Numbered from the stretch's first letter, positions 11,282-23,609 are shown. The stretch: DNA of 64,000 bases from Solanum dulcamara (GCF_947179165.1 NC_077240.1:24904001-24968000), one strand, 5' to 3'. The notes: generated from the sequence alone by a model not told the origin. Translations and numbers: made by a program.

Positions 11282-11497
11282 TTTTTTTCCTCTTATAGTA
11301 TCTCTTTTTCTTAATTTTTTATTTTTTTCTTTTGGTTTTGATAATATTCTTTCCCTCTTTCCTAAAGAATAATTTATAGGAAGGAAAAAAGGAAAGATGG
11401 TAGTGGTCACAACGAGGTAACTCCTCTCGTTGGTGTTTATTGTTTTATTAGTAAACTGAAGAGAAGATAGATGATTGAATTATGATGTTATGCTAAT

Positions 11498-11507
11498 GTT
11501 TTTATAG
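11498..11507 (-). promoter_or_regulatory. Possible TATA box of the pectin methylesterase gene
   Basis: The minus strand reads CTATAAAAAC about 220 bases upstream of the start codon. The downstream leader is rich in A and G on the coding strand. Position and sequence fit a plant TATA box; there is no transcript evidence. Confidence 0.4.
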
Positions 11508-12219
11508 TGTTAAGGAAAGAGATTAGTAACCTTAATTTGCATGGCAACACGAACATGTAGGAACAATTAACGTTGTTATACTAAATATAACATCTAAAAT
11601 TATGGAATAACCAAGAATTTTCAAATACCTATATGAGTGGCTTTGAATGTAACTAAATTTGAAGAAATGTTCTGACCAGAGATTTCAATGTTACACCATT
11701 AAAATAGTAGTAATTAGTAGTACGTTGACATTAACGTAAGCTGTAAAATATAAAAATTGATAATTACACGTAAGTTAAATGTTTTTGTGGAGAAATGTAA
11801 ACATAGTCTAGGCTTACAAAATAAGATCAGCTCTCTAAGTTAAATATCGTGCCTTGAATGCAATCGCAGAGGACTCCTGGTTCTGCTTCAAGATCATTGG
11901 TCTCAGGGTAAGTAGGTGAGTGATCCGTGGAAGGGTTTGACGGTAACCGTTGGCTAAGAGCCCGAAGCCGACAAGCAAGAGCTCCATCCAGTTGGGGCCG
12001 AACCTCCACACTGATCTTTGGCACAAACATTTTGAGTTATTTGACCCTCCCAACTTTCTTAATTGGAAAGCCAATATGTTATACGTTAAAATATGAACTA
12101 TAATCAATAGTTGGGACAAATATAGGACATACTACATATATATAGCCTCTTAAACATCATGAATCATGATACAATTAATCACTCACAACTAAAAACAATT
12201 CAAAAAACAATGGTAAATA
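11508..12219. other. Intergenic DNA with a GC-richer block of unknown origin
   Basis: This holds the upstream region of the pectin methylesterase gene. From about 11820 to 12050 base composition becomes clearly less AT-rich, and the minus strand has an uninterrupted frame (ATG at 12030, stop near 11827; 67 residues with Pro-, Ser- and Glu-rich stretches). I do not recognise the peptide. It could be a gene or transposon fragment. Confidence 0.4.
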
Positions 12220-12882
12220 TTGTGTGAATGGTTTTAAGTTTCAAACTGAAGAAGTTTCTATGCACAAGAAAACTAATTATAGTGGTGTGTGTGTTCAAGG
12301 TGATGTCGACGGTAATGACCAAAATGTTGAATATTATGGTGTCATTCAAGAGATTATTGAAGTAAGATATTCAGGTTAACCTAAAAAAAGATAGTATTAT
12401 TTCGGTGTAAGTGATTTGACCCATCACACATAGGCACAAGGGTGGACCAACATCATAATATAATTGAAGTTAAGCACACTAGACAATACGAAAGTTATGA
12501 TCTTTTTATCATTGCCTAAAATGCTAAGCAAGTCTATTACGCTCCATATCCATTGCGTAGAGATAAGGCTGATTGGTGGGTTGTTATTAAGATAAAGCCT
12601 GTGAGAAGAATTGAAATTGAGAATGTATTAGATGTGGCGTACCAAAATGATGTTGCACTTGTTCAACAACAAGTTGATGTTGAGTTGGAAACCACACTAA
12701 AACATCCTCAACACATACTAGAAGAGGTTTCTGATTATGAACTTATAATGCAACATGTTGAGGAAGAAGTAAACGAGGAATATGAATCATTTGAGGAGGA
12801 GGAATGGGATGACAATGAATATGAAACAACTGAGGAGGAGGGATGGAAGGATGACGAAAATGAAACAAGCGAGAAGGAATAG
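12220..12882 (+). pseudogene. TNP2-type CACTA transposase, C-terminal remnant
   Basis: Translation gives the DUF4216 signature: VNGFKFQTEE, then YYGVIQEIIEVRY, then YAPYPLRRDKADWWVVIKIK, followed by a long acidic Glu-rich tail. In-frame stops interrupt it near 12378 and 12520, and the tail is open from 12553 to 12882. The upstream catalytic region is absent, so this is a broken gene whose family role is transposition of CACTA elements. Confidence 0.8.
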
Positions 12883-12982
12883 AGTGGTAGATTATAACTA
12901 GTATGTAAATTATTTATTTCGCTACCCCTAAATTTATTTAATTTATATTTTTTTATATATTGTATTGTTACTTTACATACAG

Positions 12983-14838
12983 ATGTCATCTGGTGATGGC
13001 GATAGACCCCGAAATTATCTTGGGGTTAGCCATTCTGGAAGAAGTAAAAAGAAGTATAGGAGACCTGTTGATCCTAAGGATATCCCAGGACATATTTCTT
13101 CAGCATCGGAGATGCAGCACCGCCGAGCTAGTCCTACACATATTCATGTGTGCCTTTTGGGACTATGGATCATTTAGTTTATCATAGTCAGTTCTGCCGA
13201 CCACGCGACGCTTCTTCTTCTTCACAGGTCAGATATACTTCATATGGTCAGACCTACCAGCTACCCATAGAGGTTATTGCTCGACCCCAAAGAGTAGCAT
13301 CATCGTCTACTCCATCTCCCACAGTTCCATCTCCCGGATCTCAGTCTCCTTACATATCTACTCTGAGACTTAGAGATTCTAGTGTTGAGACTGACACTCC
13401 TACAGCATCAACTTCACCTTCTTTTACTGCTAGACCATAAGCAGTACATGATGTGCCTGGGTTAGCTCCTGGGCAGAGGGACAGACTTGGGAGAGTCATG
13501 ATTGATCCTGGTGGATCCTCATAAGTTTAATATTTTATTTATTTGTTTTTGCTATATTAATAAATTATTCATGAACTAATTACATGTTAATTATGTGTCT
13601 TGCAGGTGGCATCCTTCGAAGGAGGTTGCTAGGGCTCTTCAGAAGAGTGTTAGGAGACTATATACTGAGCCCTATCACTCTTGGCGGGAGATTCCAAATA
13701 GTATCCGTCAGGCGATGTTTAATGAATTCAAGGTATATATATGTTTAAATCTATTTTTTTAAGTTAAGTTTAATATATTTACTATACTTTACTTAACTAA
13801 TATTTAACGCTATTCATTTTTTTTCAGACTTTATATACCTGGGAGACAAGGTACTATATAGTCATTGCGATCACTTTTGAAAGAAAAGCGAGTGCCACAC
13901 TGTCTAACTGGCTAAAGAAAGCTAGAGATGATCGGGACCTTTGAATTGGAGGCTGCCTCATATATTTAAAGAATTATGCCGGTATTGGGATACCGAAGAA
14001 TTTAAGGCTTTGTCCGATCAAAAAAAAAAGCTAGAGCCAGCCTAAAGGGTGGCTTGTTGCACACCGAAGGTGCAAAGAGTATTGGTACGATTCAAAGGAA
14101 GATGATAAGGTTTCTAAATTTTAAGTTTAAATTCATTTTCTTAACTAAATTATTTGACAAAATATTATTTCATTAATTGTATTTTTATTTATAGGAAAAA
14201 GAATTGGGGCGCACTCCCTATCGTCATGAAGTCTTTAAAAAGACTAATGTGAAGAAAAAGACTAATGCGTCAGATCCGAATGAGTGGGTGGAGGAAAGGG
14301 TCGAACAAACCTATGTAAATTATTTAACATATAATGTATAATATATTTTGATTCTAACTTTTATTTTTAATAAATATATTGATTATAACTTTTATTTTCT
14401 AATATGCATCAAGATTATGAGCGGCACATACGTGAGATGGGAGATTTGGTCCAGCTAACGTATGAACAATCCACTCAAATTTGGACAGAAAAAGTGATTG
14501 GAGGGACCTACAAGGGCCGAATATATGGAATGGGCTCTAGAAATGACGTACGACGACTCCAATAAGGTTTAAAAGGTATTGGATCGTCACGTCAAGTCGA
14601 GGCCGTTGACGGGGTTTAGATAGTTGTTATGTCTCAGCAAATTGCGGAACTTACACGCGCATTAGCAGAATCCGAGGCAAAAAGGGTTGAGGAGCAAAAA
14701 AATATGAATCAACAAGTTGAGCAAATCAAATAACAAGTGTTCAACCTTACCCGTCAGAATTCGCCCCGTTATTCAAGAGGGTCCACTCCGTATGACTCCG
14801 ACGATAGTGTTGAATACATAGCAAATAGTCCTAATTAG
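12983..14838 (+). pseudogene. Second CACTA gene (Ptta/En/Spm plant transposase family)
   Basis: Pieces in order are MSSGDGDRPRNYLGVSHSGR, a Ser/Pro-rich stretch (to about 13440), GRVMIDPGGS, WHPSKEVARALQKSVRRLYT, a DPNEWVEERVEQTY block near 14275-14315, MGDLVQLTYEQSTQIWTEK, then a coiled-coil-like Glu/Gln-rich tail. Gaps with intron-like AT-rich sequence, at least one frameshift near 13940 and several stops break it. The order matches the companion gene of plant CACTA elements. Confidence 0.7.
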
Positions 14839-15054
14839 GTTCCTTATGTTAGTTTATGAACATTTTGAATATTTTTGTTAACTTTGAAAAGACTTTAAAT
14901 CGTTTTAAATTATTACTTTATTCATTTTAAGTGTTTAACTATGTTTGTTATTATGTATTTTGCCTATTTTATTTGTTATTAGTTGTGTTGGAATGGGCTG
15001 AATTACTATGAAGTGAATTGAATTTTGATTGCATGTGGGCAGCAGAAACTGCAG

Positions 15055-15469
15055 TCAAAAATATTACAGAAAAGCGACGAACAGGGTCCTTTAGTCCATC
15101 GCTTTTCTAGAAATTTTTAAGAACACCAAAAAAAAAGTGACGGACGGAAACCATTAATCTGTCGCTTTTCTGAAAAAAATAATTAAAAATTTATAAATAA
15201 AGCAACACAGTCCATCGCTTTATATTAAATAATTAATTTTTTTTAAAAATAAAACGACGGCCTCCATCTTTTTTTATTTATATTCTTTATAATTAAAAAT
15301 TATTAGGGCGACGTAGTCCATCGCTTTTTGCGACGCTGTCCGTCGCTTTTAGAAAAGCGTCGAGAAAAGAGAGACGGAAGTGACTGCGTCGCTTTTCCGT
15401 CGAGTTTGACTAAGAAAGCGATGCAGTCCATCGCTTTTTTGCATCGTTTTTTCACAGTTTTTAGTAGTG
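15055..15469 (+). repeat. CACTA subterminal repeat array and right terminus
   Basis: Copies of a motif like GTCCATCGCTTTT occur in both orientations at about 15091, 15213, 15315, 15345, 15390 and 15425. They end at the terminal inverted repeat. Such arrays bind the TNP1-type protein in studied CACTA elements. Confidence 0.8.
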
Positions 15470-15590
15470 ACTATTGACCTTTTCATGATTAGGGTAGAAG
15501 GCTAGTAGGGTAGAATATTTAGGTTTGTTAGTGCCTATCATAGTATTAGTCATTTTCCGCTAGTTCTTGCTTTTGTGTCTATCGCCAAGT

Positions 15591-15820
15591 GTTGTTTATT
15601 TTGTTTTGATTACCACACTATTTCATTGTTGTTATTGCATATTTTGTCAATTGTACACTACTTTTCTTATTTAACTGCTATGTTTTTTTTCTTTATTTCA
15701 TTGGTTTTTTCTTCTTCTTTCACTTGGCTTTGCCACATTTGAGTCGGGTGTCTTTCGAAAATATCCTCTCTACCCTCCCCAAATTCACTTAGTGAGATTT
15801 CACTGGGTATGTTGTTGTTG
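15591..15820 (+). repeat. TS-SINE-like repeat with TTG tail
   Basis: The segment begins GTTGTTTATTTTGTTTTGAT and ends with CTCTACCCTCCCCAAATTCA, GTGAGATTTCACTGGGTATG and a TTG repeat, the typical 3' end of TS-type SINEs in Solanaceae. The first part is shared with the copy at 60453-60648. The tRNA-like head is not evident, so this is probably a 5'-incomplete or composite copy. Confidence 0.6.
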
Positions 15821-15842
15821 TGATCCTTCCATGATGTATATA

Positions 15843-16044
15843 GTGTCTATTTGGCTTAACTTATTTTAAGTAGCTTATAAACTGTTTTCAGCTTATAAGC
15901 TGCTTTAGATAAGTTAAGCCAAACAGATCTAATTACTTTTTTGGACTTATTTTAAGCACAAAATAATTTCAAATTGGTCAGTCAAATACTCAAAAAAATT
16001 AAAAACGGCTTATAAGCAATTTATAAGTTAATCCAAACGGGCTC
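15843..16044. mobile_element. 202-bp MITE of the GTTTGG family
   Basis: The left end (GTGTCTATTTGGCTTAACTT) and the reverse complement of the right end (GAGCCCGTTTGGATTAACTT) form an imperfect terminal inverted repeat, flanked on both sides by ATA. Internal palindromes around TAGCTTATAA allow a strong fold. It has no coding capacity. Confidence 0.65.
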
Positions 16045-16143
16045 ATACACTTCTTCACCTCTTGCTTTAACTTATAATTACTCTCTTTAATTTCTTTCCA
16101 AAGTTAATTAGTGGAAGCCAAGATGAGACCATAGATATGCTTA

Positions 16144-17372
16144 GTAGTCATTTGGTAACTGGTTAGAGTTATGCAGGTATTAGTAGTGTTAGAAACGAAA
16201 TAATTAGGTGTCATGCGGAAGCTAGCAACGCAAACCTCGAAAGACCATGAGTAAGAAGACAAGCGAGAAATATACCAAAAGAGACACAAACATTTAACGT
16301 GGTTCGGTCAACTGACCTACGTCCACGAGAGGAGATGAGCAATCCACTATAAATATGAGAGTACAAATATCGAGAGAAATAACCTCACACAATTCACTCG
16401 GAATAAAAAGAGATTCACACAAGGGCTAACGTAACACTTGTGTCTCGCCGTTTCTCCCCCTACACAAAACTCTCAAAGCCCCTAGGACTACATTGTGAAT
16501 GCTACCAAGTTAGAAGGAATAAACCTCTATTTATAGAGTCATAAATCTTTTCCTGTAAGAAAAAGGACTAGCCAAATATGGAGACATTGTGTTTTCCTTT
16601 CAGAAAAAGGAAAACCTAATTATACTAGAAAAGTCAGGGCAAACACCCAACAAGTAATACATGTATTAGTTATGCAGATATAATGCAGGGTTTAGTTATG
16701 CAGGTATTAATAATGCAGAGTTACATTATATAAGGTTTAATAAACATTATGTACCGGCGTGATATCTGATCCAATTAAAAATTAAATCGTTAAAAATTAA
16801 TAAACATTATATACTTGTTGCCATTATATCCTTGAATCAAAAGTTTGGATCACAAAGTTTTGTTTTAACTTGAAGCAGCTTTCCAAATTACTGTATTCTT
16901 CACCAGGTGCGTGGAGGCGAACCAATACGCGATGCATCTCCCCTATAGATTCTTATCGTCCTCCTCCGCAAGCTCCAGACCTTCAGCAGCAAGAAGCCTA
17001 CTAATCACCCTTTACTTTTCTTCCTCTGCCTTTCGCCGCATACACTTGTCTTAAGGAAAAGAGATATAATGCGGCGAAACCTTCCTCTCTTTAGCAATAA
17101 TTCTCCTTTCTTCTTTAGAGTCCATCTGAAAGTCCATTTTTTCAGATAAAATTTTTGATGACATTGGAAAGAAATCTGCATCATATTTATAGACTCATAA
17201 CTTATACATGTACTATTAATTATGTGATTTTTTAATTTTCTAACAAAACGTAATATTATATATGTGTGTTTGAATTTTATAACTTACTCAAAAATGCTAC
17301 CAAACATGATAAAGCTTATGCAATATTTTATACCTACATATCTCAATCCTTATCCAGCAACCAAACGGGCCC
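16144..17372. mobile_element. Non-autonomous inverted-repeat element, split by a solo LTR
   Basis: The left end (GTAGTCATTTGGTAACTGG) pairs imperfectly with the reverse complement of the right end (GGGCCCGTTTGGTTGCTGG), and the similarity extends inwards to ATGCAGGTATTA-like repeats. Flanks are TTA (left) and TTT (right), so a Harbinger/Tourist-like origin is possible but not proven. Without the solo LTR the element is about 760 bases. A GC-richer internal block (16905-17150) contains a short open stretch on the minus strand. Confidence 0.5.
16187..16652 (-). mobile_element. Solo LTR, Copia-like, 466 bp
   Basis: The segment runs from TGTTAGAAACG to CACCCAACA. On the minus strand it starts TGTTGGGTG, carries a TATA box (CTATAAATAGAGG) and ends TTTCTAACA. 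Flanks are AGTAG and AGTAA, a five-base target duplication with one change. The interrupted repeat continues on both sides. No internal region remains, so this is the product of LTR-LTR recombination. Confidence 0.85.
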
Positions 17373-20300
17373 TTTATAAATTAAAGAGGGTAGTTTTCCC
17401 TCTGTGAATGATCGAGCTGCGTACGTAACTTGACTATACAAGTTTTATGACGAGTAAAAAAGAACAAACATCAATTGCTTATTTAAAAGGAAATTAAGTA
17501 ATTGTGGAGATGATTCTCTCTAATCTATAAAAACATAATTAGTTGATTACCTTAAAGTATTGTAGTAACCAACCTTTTATAATAGGTCAAAATACAAGAT
17601 AATTAAGTAGAAAAATGTTTACACAACCATTGTATATAACTTAATTTTATTTATTTTTTTGTTTTTATCTTATGCATAAAGCTCGTTACGTTATTTCTTA
17701 TATATGTTGTTGTGTTAGATCGACTTTTTGTGTTTTACTTCTCAGCTTGGTTGTCTTGAAATAGTTTAGCCAAAATTATTAATGATTATTTAAATTGACC
17801 CAGTTTGATATGTTCTTGCATAATGAAATTTCACTATTTACTAATAACAGATTTTTTATTTTTTTTATAGACGTACAACAAAAAATCTTTATTTCTGCTA
17901 CCTTCTACCATGAAAAATCGGATAGATCCAACTACTCCACTTCTAATAGAATTGAAGTTCTATTGCAAAAATCATCTGAATAATTCACTTTTGATCTTCA
18001 TCTCAATGGACTTATCAAAAAAACACATATTTATCACCTTGCTTCATACTGAAACTCCACCATTGCTAACAATAGATTATTATTAAAATAAAAAATTAGA
18101 ACTCCACGGCAAACCGTGGTCTCGCGCCGCTTCCAAAAACTTATTTCGTTTTCCTACAAAACCACCTTTCTAGTCGAGCGCAAACCCAACAGAGAATTGG
18201 TGTTCAGCCATTGTTGAATTAGCTCGAAGTTTCAAAGTTTCAAAATTGAATTCCTGCAAATAAGCTCCGTTTTGAACGGATATTATTGCAAAAGATTTGT
18301 TATGTATTGAGAAGGCTTAATCTGAAATTTTGAGGTGTTTTTGCATGAATTTGCTATTTTGATTCAAGAAAAACGATGAAGTCAATTTTTGTATAATAAT
18401 CTATAAAATTATATAGTATTATATATATGTCTATAAATATATTTTTTATAATTTTGTATAAAATTTTATATCAAATTTTTAAATATTTTATAAAAAAATT
18501 AATATGAAAATTTTGTAGTTTATTGTATATCGAATTAAGTTTTGAATTTAAAATTTATAATATAAATTTTGAGATATATTTTGCAATAAAATTCATATCG
18601 CCGACATTAACTATACTAGAATAATTTAATGTGTAGCTTAAATTGTAATTATTATTGTTATAAAATTAATGCCGTTCCATTAAAATTTTGTTTGGAGTAA
18701 AATGGAGCACTTATAAAATAAATTTGAGACATGCATTCTCTGACGGTCTGACCTAATTATTAACTTGGGTTCGGACATGCGATGGAAAGTTATGATTTCA
18801 AATTAATATTAAAATGTGATTTGAGGTCATAATTTAAAAATTTTAAAATTCTTTAAAAGCACATGATTTCAAATTTTAAATTTTAATTTTAGTTTTTATT
18901 AAATATAAAACTTGACCCATAAATTTATATTTTGTTAAAAGACACATTATTTTAACTTATTAAAATAAAATTATGTTTGGGGTAAAAAGATTGTATGTAT
19001 AATGCGAAAAAATTATATCAACAAATAACTAATTACTATTATTATTAATTAATTGATTTTTATAAAATTATGTGTATTTGGAAGTTTGTAATCACAAACA
19101 TTTATTTATAAAATTAAAGAAATATAAAGGTAGGTGATTTATCTTCTTTTTTTTTGAATTAAAAAACCAAAGCACCTACTAATTATTTTTAAGGTAGGTG
19201 ATTTATCAATGCGGCCCTTATGATATTTTAATATCTTATTTATGAATTATGATTGCTGATTTAGTAAGACTATATATACATGGAAGAAATTTTAAAAGTT
19301 TTCACAATCTATGGGGTTTTCATGTTTACGAAAAAAAATACAACTTATAAAATTAAAATTACATGTTCAAAAAAACCTTCAATTTCAAATCAATCTGATT
19401 TCAAATCATGATTCTATATTGCATATCCAAACGAGCCTTAATGTAGTTCCACATGATGCATCAAGTTTTACTATTCTTCCATTCACTTTTATAATTTACT
19501 TGTCCGCTATATATACTAAAAATATTTTTTTTTATTTGCTACTTTTAGTATATGAGAAAAATATTTTTTTTATTACTTATTCTCCAAATTATTTTTATAA
19601 GGTAAAATTAAAAATTAATTAATATGAATATTATGATAAAAATAATATTCATAGTAATATTATTTGGCAGTGTATAAAATTTAAATAAATAAGTAAAATG
19701 AATAGAGGAACTGGTATTTATTATCGTATTATCTGATGGCTCATCATTATGATCTTATCCCTTTGTTATAGAAAATATATTATTCTCAATAAATGTTTTT
19801 TGACAGGAGGGTCAAGGTCAACATGTAAGTCCGGTCAATATATTATTCTCAATATTTTTATTTTTTTCATTCGATGTTCGATATCCGTATTAAAGTCTGA
19901 TTATATATGAATTAGCATGAAAAAGTTCCATATTTGGAGATAAAGCGAAGGCGACTCCATTTTCAAGAAAATTCGAATCCAAAACCTCCCATTAAAAATG
20001 AAGAAGTACTTATCACACTAATTTCTATAATTTATTTCTCTTTTATGAATAGTTGGTTGTGTTGGATGATTGATGGGTAATCTTTTCTTTTATCTTGGGA
20101 GAGATACGATCGGGGGTCTACTCCTGCCCCCGCGAGCAAAGAGGTTTGATCATGTATCACATACTGAAAGAACTCATGAAGGAGAGAATTTTTTTGAGAA
20201 TTTTCTTTTGTATTTTTGTGTGCTTTAGCCTATACACCGTAGCAATTTTTATTTATACAAAAAAAGGATGCTTAATGACTAATGAGTTGTACCTAATGAG

Positions 20301-20549
20301 TTATTTATTTTTTAAAATTGTGATTATATACAATATATTAAATTTAAAAAATAAAAATACTTTAACAAAAAATTTATGACTACTGCCTCAACTTTTTCAT
20401 AGATTGAATTGGACGGGTCAAGTTGATCTATCCAAACTTGAGCAGATAGGGTAATTGGGTAGGACATGTGTTCATGAGTTAATTTTGAGATTACTTTGTC
20501 ACATAAATGGGTGTTAAATAAGTAGATTGGATTAAATTTAAGCGGATCA
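17373..20549. other. AT-rich intergenic DNA
   Basis: No gene recognised. It is mostly AT-rich sequence with poly-A and poly-T runs. A short perfect hairpin (CCACGG, four bases, CCGTGG) lies near 18106-18121, a second (CGGGGG...CCCCCG) near 20110-20131, and a SINE-like patch at about 19930-20020. Confidence 0.55.
19930..20020 (-). repeat. Possible SINE fragment
   Basis: The minus strand contains GGAGGTTTTGGATTCGAATT, which resembles a pol III box B within a tRNA-like context. The A box and target duplications are not clear. This is a weak call. Confidence 0.35.
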
Positions 20550-20554
20550 AAAGG

Positions 20555-21389
20555 TGTTAGAATGTATGCTTCCATCAGAGCAGTCGGGACCAGGACTCTT
20601 ATCAGAAATCAGTACAGAAACTTAAAGAACACAAAGGTAAAATCAGATTAAAGATTTTGCGTGGAAATTCCTTGCTCAAGGGATAAAAATCACGACCTAT
20701 CCCATAGGATTTCAGCTTAAATTTTTACTAAACAACTGAGCCAAAAATTTAGATTACAAACTCTTGCAATCCAGGAATTGCACTCACAATCCCTTCCCTC
20801 TCCTTGTAACAACTCTGTTACAAAGCTGAAGCAATAATTCTACTGCTTCCTAAATCACTAGACTCCTAGCTGACTTAGACTTCAAGTAGTCTCCATAAGT
20901 AGCTCTAGTTATTTTGACAAGATGAACAACTGAAATGAGAAAATAATGAACTGGTCTAACTTCCTTTATAGATTAGGAGTAGATATTACAAGATTAAGAC
21001 TAAGAAATTACAACTCTATAAACAAGAACAAAAGATTGATAATTCTATCAAGTCCTTGGTCTTCTGCAAGAGCAAATTTCAGAATATTGAGAGCATGAGC
21101 TTCAATGGATTTTTCTTTTTCAATAATTCCAAAAAACCAAGTGAGAATGGTTGTAAAGAATGTATATATAAATGATATACATTGCGTTGAAAGATTTGTA
21201 TTGGTTAGAAAACTGACCTTCTGCATAGGGACTCGGCTGTATACACGCAGACTTGCAGACTTGGAAGGATATGTTTTGTACTATTTGTCTGTTGTCGTTA
21301 TCAGCAAAGTTTCCTCAAAGGGACCACATCCTTTACCTGTTCCTTGAGTTTGTTAAATTATCAAAACCAACTAACATTGAGCATTATCA
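20555..21389 (-). repeat. 3' LTR of the gag-only element
   Basis: 835 bases, TG...CA on either strand. It aligns with 26542-27374 from end to end, with scattered substitutions and few indels. Confidence 0.9.
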
Positions 21390-21403
21390 ATTTCCTTCTT
21401 TTT
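21390..21403 (-). promoter_or_regulatory. Polypurine tract
   Basis: The minus strand reads AAAAAGAAGGAAAT directly before the LTR start TGATAATG. This is the plus-strand priming site expected at this position. Confidence 0.75.
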
Positions 21404-22110
21404 GATGGTGGCAAACTCTTTTACAACATTCTCCCTTTACCACTTGAAAACAAAATCAGAAGCAGATCTCCCTAGCCAAATATTCAATATTCCCCTTTTC
21501 ACCAATATCCAAGTAACAAAACCAAGAAATGAACAAGAAATGAATTTCCCCCTTTCACCAAGCTCTCTTTTTCCTATCATCCTTCTCCTATCATTAGCTT
21601 ACAATATTCTCCTTTTTGACTTCATTAAAAAGGAAAACAATAAACTATAATCCGAGCAAGCATTATCATAGAAAAGTCATAGCCACTAAGGGCAACACAG
21701 ATACAAGTCAATAAGTAATGAATCAGGAGATCAACTGGAGAAACATGAAATTAATTCATCACAACTAAAGGACAATATTCAAAACATTACAAACTAACTG
21801 AAAAGTAAATTATTGTAATCAGTTCAAGGGAAATGCCAATATAGGATGACACTAGATTGATGGGGGGTTTGGAGTGAGGGATTTGAGGAAAAGAGACATC
21901 TGATCAGCATGACTTTCATGATGTAGAAGCAATTTGTCTTTGAGACTGTTGACCTGTGCAACAAGGCTAGTATTCTCTTTTTTTAAGTGCCTGCAATTCA
22001 GAAGAACCTGATCCCTCTGATTGTGTTGTAGCGAGTTGTGCCTTAAGCTTTGCAATCTCAGCATCTTTAGTATGTAAGAGTGTTGTCATATCTTTCAACT
22101 TATGCTTTAA

Positions 22111-23609
22111 CTACCCCAGCTCAAACAACAATTCATATATCCTGCTTACTTGCCCAGTTTTTTCCTCAACATATTCGCACTCAACCAAAGTGTTCATTGA
22201 AAATAATTGCTTAACAGTTCCTCTTACACCAGCACCCAGAGGAATTTTAAAATAGTTGAACACTTTAGTAAGGAAATATCCATACCCTATTCCATGCTTA
22301 CCAACCTTGGCAGAGATAATCTTATGCATATGCTCCAAAATGATGGCTGGTAAGTTCATAATGTCAAACTTACTTAAGACTTCCATGATTAACAAGTAAG
22401 AGGCAAATGACACTATTCTTTTCTCTGATCTAGGAAGCTTTACTTTGTTCACAAATTCAAAATAAAGTTGATACACTCTCTTGAGAAACTTCTTGGGAAT
22501 GCCTATCGTATTTAGTTTTTGGAGTTTCCCACACTCCTGAATAAATTTCTTAGAACACTCCATCCCTATAACAGATCTGATCCCCTCAGTTTTTACATTC
22601 AGAATTTTACCAGGCAAAAATTCATCCAAATAAACATCTAATCCTTCAATATTGGTGCATAAACACCCATCATTCCTAAACACAGCATTATAGTAAAAGT
22701 CACGAACCTGTTATTTATGCAGCACATGAACATGATCTCTGAACAAATGGGACCAATCTTAAATCTCCACAGCATTAGTCAGTTCGCACATTCCTGGTTT
22801 ATCCAGGATATCAGTGACAAATATCCTCCATTCAGAACTTTTTGAGTTTTCAAAATTTCGACACTTTCTTCTTTAGACAACTCCTTCTCAACCTTTATTC
22901 TTTTATTGCTTGAACCTGGTACCTTGTTAGGTTCAGGATCAAATGCAGCAAACAACTAATCAATATCCATTTATTTAATGTTCGGAAAAGTTTGCCTTCT
23001 TTCTGAAGACTACTTAGGGGATATCTCCCTTTTCCTTTTAGTTTGTTTTTTTCCTTTTTTCACCTTCTCTGCTTTGTTTCAACTTTTTCCTTACTGGCTT
23101 TCTGGTGGAGATTATCCTTATCCTAGGCTTTGTGACCCTTTTACCTCTAGGATCAATCTTTCTTAAACGTCTTTCAACCTTTTCTTCACCCTTTTCTGAC
23201 TCAGTTTCATCATCATCTTCTTCTTCTTTTCATTGCAAGAATGTTGGACTCAGTTACTTTTATTTCTGGAAGATATCCTTTGAAATATTGCTTTGTAATC
23301 TCATTCAAAGACATACCACATAAAAATAATGACAACTCAGTTTAAAAGGAGGGCTTGGGTTGAATAGACTCATCTGGTGACATGTTTTGGAGTTCATTTC
23401 AAGTCCAGAGTAGAAGAAATAATAAAAAATTCTTGTTCATTGAATTGAATGGAGGAATCAAGAACATAATTTTTTGACGCTTCACCCGCAATATGGTTTG
23501 AAGAGGGAGCATAAGACTATGGAATGTCAGATTTTTTAGGAAATGTAATATGATTAATATCTTGAAGTATTTTGAGCATATTCTGAGTTGTCGAACTTGG
23601 GTTAGACAT
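22111..23609 (-). pseudogene. Second ORF of the gag-only element (plant transposon protein domain)
   Basis: Reading starts at an ATG at 23609 (MSNPSSTTQNM), passes stops and frameshifts in an acidic, Ser-rich part, and becomes open from 22683 to 22111. That part reads with GKILNVKTEGIRSVIGMECS, LPRSEKRIVSFASYLLIME and KHGIGYGYFLTKVFNYFKIP. The C-terminal part resembles the 'putative plant transposon protein' domain common in Solanaceae repeats (I believe PF20167). Its biochemical role is unknown. It lies downstream of gag on the same strand. Confidence 0.6.

Larger units (their letters stand above)
12220..15469 (+). mobile_element. CACTA (En/Spm) DNA transposon, 5'-truncated and decayed
   Basis: From left to right there is the C-terminal DUF4216-like part of a TNP2-type transposase, a second gene resembling the Ptta/En/Spm plant transposase family, then a block of short subterminal repeats ending at CACTACTAAAAACTGTG (reverse strand, 15453-15469), a textbook CACTA terminus. 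The matching left terminus and most of the TNP2 gene are missing, so no target duplication can be confirmed. Stops and frameshifts show it is inactive. Confidence 0.85.

Noticed and set aside
9449..11372. Plus-strand frames across the pectin methylesterase gene
   Set aside because: They are antisense shadows of a clear minus-strand coding exon with a complete active site.
22978..23323. Plus-strand frames within the gag-only element
   Set aside because: They are antisense to the degraded second ORF and only reflect its skewed codon composition.
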